Position numbers and translations under genes: made by a program. Under the pieces are notes generated by a model. That model did not search any database. It was given only the letters and a program-made list of their open reading frames with translations, and was not told the DNA's origin. A DNA stretch of 64,000 nt from positions 115,507 through 179,506 of the forward strand of contig NZ_JXKM01000007.1 in NCBI RefSeq assembly GCF_001885905.1. The letters run 5' to 3'. Each line of letters starts with the position of its first letter. The stretch's first letter is position 1. Of the stretch, positions 61,312 to 64,000 are shown in pieces. The stretch comes from Enterococcus devriesei (GTDB lineage Bacteria > Bacillota > Bacilli > Lactobacillales > Enterococcaceae).

Positions 61312-62434
61312 TCGCTCAGAGCGTATTAGAAATATATTGGTCCCAATTATTTCAGTTATTCTAGGATTTATTCTTGGGGCTATTTTAATGGCGGTGTTTG
61401 GTTTTAACCCAATTGAAGGGTATAACGCCATGTTTAGTTCAGCTTTCCAAAGCAAAATGTCGATTGGTGAGATTTTAGTTGGCGCAGGTCCATTGATCTT
61501 TACCGCGTTAGGCTTCTCAGTGGCCAACTCAGCAGGTTTCTTCAATATCGGGCTTTCCGGTCAAGCATTATGTGGCTGGGTGGCAAGTATCTGGGTGGCG
61601 TTAAGCATGCCGGATTCACCCAAAATTATCGTATTACCATTAGCAATTATTGTTGGAGCTTTAGCCGGTGCGGCTGCTGCGGCAATTCCTGGTTTGTTAC
61701 GGGCGTTCTTTGGAACCAGTGAAGTAATTGTGACGATCATGATGAACTATGTCATTCTTTATGTAGCTAATCACATCGTCAATCACGTAATGTCGCCGGA
61801 TGTTATCTCTAACAAAGGGGTCACAAAAGCAGTTGGCTTAAACGCCTCGCTACGTGAACCGTGGCTGACTGAATTATTTGGCGGCTCGCGGGTCAATATG
61901 GGAATCCTTTTAGCAGTCGTTTTCTTAGTGGTTGTTTGGTTCTTAATGAAACGCACAACATTAGGTTTTGAAATTCGTTCCGTTGGTTTAAACCCATTCG
62001 CTTCTGAATATGCCGGAATGAGCAGCAAACGTACGATCGTAATTTCAATGATCATTTCTGGCGCACTAGCTGGTCTTGGTGGCGTCGTTTATGGACTAGG
62101 AACCTTCATGAACTATTTTGTTCAAGGTTCTTCTATCAGTATCGGGTTCGACGGGATGGCCGTGTCATTATTAGGAAACGGCAGCTCGATTGGAATCCTA
62201 TTATCAGCATTATTATTCAGTGTGTTAAAACTTGGCGGTCAAGGAATGCAGTTCTCTGGAATTCCTAGTGAACTAGCCAATAGTGTTATTCCTTTGATTA
62301 TTTTCTTCGTAGCGATTAACTATATCGTTCGAGTAGGGCTTGCGAAAGTCATGGGCGGCAAAAAAGAAGTCGCGACTGTTCAAAAAGTGGAAAGTGCTCC
62401 GAATGATGAATCTGAAAAAGGGGGCAAAGTCTAA
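61304..62434 (+). CDS. nupB: nucleoside ABC transporter permease 1
   Basis: A 376-residue membrane protein of the BPD_transp_2 class (about ten helices; GLSGQALCGW and TSEVIVTIMMNYV segments). It is one half of the importer pore. The ATG at 61304 overlaps nupA; its stop shares a base with the next ATG (TAATG). Confidence 0.92.
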   Translation: MNDRSERIRNILVPIISVILGFILGAILMAVFGFNPIEGYNAMFSSAFQSKMSIGEILVGAGPLIFTALGFSVANSAGFFNIGLSGQALCGWVASIWVALSMPDSPKIIVLPLAIIVGALAGAAAAAIPGLLRAFFGTSEVIVTIMMNYVILYVANHIVNHVMSPDVISNKGVTKAVGLNASLREPWLTELFGGSRVNMGILLAVVFLVVVWFLMKRTTLGFEIRSVGLNPFASEYAGMSSKRTIVISMIISGALAGLGGVVYGLGTFMNYFVQGSSISIGFDGMAVSLLGNGSSIGILLSALLFSVLKLGGQGMQFSGIPSELANSVIPLIIFFVAINYIVRVGLAKVMGGKKEVATVQKVESAPNDESEKGGKV

Positions 62435-63387
62435 TGAATATGGATTTGTTAGCGTCAATTATTGCTCAGACACTCGTGTATTCTGCACCTTTGATCTTAA
62501 CCGCGCTTGGCGGAGTATTCTCTGAACGCAGCGGGATCGTTAACGTTGGTTTGGAAGGGATCATGGTTGCCGGAGCTTTCAGTTCAGTCGTTTTCAACTT
62601 AGCTTTTGCGGATCAGTTTGGGGCTATGACACCATGGCTTGGTGTGCTAGTCGGCGGATTAGCCGGGATGGCCTTTTCATTGCTGCATGCCGTAGCAACA
62701 GTCAACTTCCGTGCGGACCACATTATTAGTGGTACGGTGATGAATCTATTGGCTCCGCCATTAGCGATCTTCTTGATCAAAGTAATTTATGGCAAAGGTC
62801 AAACAGATACGATCCAACAACAATTTGGTTACTTTGATTTTCCGGGGTTAAGCAAGATCCCAGTTATAGGAGAATTGTTCTTCAAAAATACTAGCTTGCC
62901 GGCCTATTTCGCCATTTTAGTTGCGGTGATTTCTTGGTTTGTCATTTTCAAAACCCGCTTTGGTTTACGTCTTCGTTCAGTTGGTGAAAACCCACAAGCA
63001 GCGGATACGTTAGGGATTAATGTTTACGCATTGCGTTATGCTGGCGTGTTACTTTCAGGTTTCCTTGGCGGTATGGGTGGCGCGGTCTTCGCCCAATCAA
63101 TCGCAGGACGCTTCGCCGCAACAACGATTGCTGGACAAGGCTTCATTTCATTAGCAGCAATGATCTTTGGTAAATGGAATCCGCTTGGTGCGATGGGCGC
63201 CGCCGTTTTCTTCGGCTTCGCACAAAACTTAAGTATCGCCGGATCAAACTTACCGATTATCTCGCAAATTCCAGATGTATATTTACAATCAGCACCATAT
63301 GTATTGACGATTGTCGTACTGGTTCTCTTCTTAGGAAAATCAGCCGCACCAAAAGCCGATGGTGTCAATTACATCAAATCAAAATAA
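62434..63387 (+). CDS. nupC: nucleoside ABC transporter permease 2
   Basis: A 317-residue membrane protein of the BPD_transp_2 class (about nine helices; GIVNVGLEGIMVAGAF and FRADHIISGTVMNL segments). It is the other half of the importer pore. It overlaps nupB by 1 bp. A strong terminator follows. Confidence 0.92.
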   Translation: MNMDLLASIIAQTLVYSAPLILTALGGVFSERSGIVNVGLEGIMVAGAFSSVVFNLAFADQFGAMTPWLGVLVGGLAGMAFSLLHAVATVNFRADHIISGTVMNLLAPPLAIFLIKVIYGKGQTDTIQQQFGYFDFPGLSKIPVIGELFFKNTSLPAYFAILVAVISWFVIFKTRFGLRLRSVGENPQAADTLGINVYALRYAGVLLSGFLGGMGGAVFAQSIAGRFAATTIAGQGFISLAAMIFGKWNPLGAMGAAVFFGFAQNLSIAGSNLPIISQIPDVYLQSAPYVLTIVVLVLFLGKSAAPKADGVNYIKSK

Positions 63388-63400
63388 TTCTTTTGTTTTT

Positions 63401-63446
63401 AAAGGGCGGGACTATGGGACAGTGTTTCTTAGTCACGCCCTTTTTG
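63401..63446 (+). terminator. terminator of the nup genes
   Basis: AAAGGGCGGGACTA and TAGTCACGCCCTTT form an almost complete stem followed by T5. The gap 63447-63694 holds no gene I can support beyond a likely deoB promoter. Confidence 0.85.
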
Positions 63447-63694
63447 CCATTTTTCGCGGTTTTTAGAAAATACGTTCAGCTAAACTGGGCTAGCTACTAG
63501 TACGCAATCCAATTTAAAAAAATTGTAGAAATAATTTTCCAGAGGCTAAACCACAATAGCTTTCAGTTTACGGAAACTTAAGAACCCAATATACTGGAGC
63601 TGGGATTACCATTTCATAAAATGTAACGTAGTTAGATTATGGGCGGGTTTCGATTGGCTCATTAGATATAAATTAATAGAAAGAGGGAATAGAA

Positions 63695-64000
63695 ATGTTT
63701 AAGCGCATTCACTTAGTCGTTATGGATTCAGTTGGTATTGGGGAAGCACCGGATGCTGATAAATTTGGAGACGTTGGATCAGATACGTTAGGCCACATTG
63801 CAAAAGAGGCTGGATTGACGATCCCACATTTAGAACAATTAGGTTTGGGAACGATTCGTCCATTAGCCGGTGTGAAAGATGTTGCAGATCATGATGGTTA
63901 TGCGACGAAGCTAGAAGAAATTTCTGTCGGCAAAGATACGATGACGGGACATTGGGAGATTGCTGGATTAAATATCCAAACGCCTTTCCGTGTATTCCCT
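63695..64000 (+). CDS. deoB: phosphopentomutase, 5' part (runs off the window)
   Basis: The first 102 codons are present: [22 protein letters not shown] (metal-binding Asp), then SDTLGHIA and [10 protein letters not shown], which carries the phospho-threonine of DeoB enzymes. It interconverts (deoxy)ribose-1- and 5-phosphate, linking pdp to deoC. The start follows AAAGAGGGAATAGAA. The rest lies beyond the right edge. Confidence 0.95.
   Translation, partial: MFKRIHLVVMDSVGIGEAPDADKFGDVGSDTLGHIAKEAGLTIPHLEQLGLGTIRPLAGVKDVADHDGYATKLEEISVGKDTMTGHWEIAGLNIQTPFRVFP

Overview
The window is low-GC Gram-positive chromosome, almost certainly Enterococcus. The reasons are the gene families present (several PTS systems, an EntA-type bacteriocin immunity gene, a pdp-deoC-cdd-bmpA-nupABC-deoB nucleoside cluster, luxS), strong AGGAGG-type ribosome sites, and guaA-coaA carrying a Tn5801/Tn916-type conjugative element with tet(M). 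The species cannot be fixed by eye.

Layout. 0-6.4 kb: a TetR regulator diverges from two unrecognised tandem paralogues, followed by a leftward operon (DUF454 protein plus two half-ABC transporters) behind a promoter with a Fur-like box. 6.5-15.6 kb: CapA-like lipoprotein, a fructose-type PTS with its PRD regulator, an orphan bacteriocin immunity gene, an aldo/keto reductase, a flavin monooxygenase-like protein and two small unknown genes. 15.7-18.1 kb: a sulfur operon (cysteine synthase/cystathionine beta-synthase homologue, YrrT-like methyltransferase, luxS) preceded by a 28-codon leader with four consecutive Cys codons and a terminator. This looks like a cysteine-responsive transcription attenuator and is the most interesting regulatory find. 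18.4-21.7 kb: a PTS EIIBC diverging from a GntR regulator and a cytoplasmic NodB-type deacetylase, with three GTTTAAAC operators between them.

22.2-42.8 kb: an integrative conjugative element of about 20.6 kb inserted at the last codons of guaA, bounded by 11-bp repeats with one mismatch. It has a Tn916-type conjugation module (orf23 to orf13), tet(M) with its attenuator, the orf6/orf9/orf7/orf8 regulatory block, and a Tn5801-type recombination module (DUF3173-type small protein plus tyrosine integrase) in place of Tn916 xis/int. It carries genes not in the basic Tn916 set: a Mom/GNAT-like putative DNA-modification protein, and two proteins with HEPN-like R-x4-H motifs (one an Abi_C-type protein) flanking the antirestriction gene ardA.

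42.8-64 kb: guaA, coaA, a GDSL hydrolase, an RsmC-like methyltransferase, a complete-looking L-sorbose operon (SorR-type regulator, sorbitol-6-phosphate dehydrogenase, PTS IIA/IIB/IIC/IID, sorbose-1-phosphate reductase) with repeated operators and a cre overlapping its promoter, an esterase, a LacI-type regulator, and the nucleoside salvage operon running off the right edge inside deoB. No rRNA, tRNA, CRISPR array or insertion sequence was seen.
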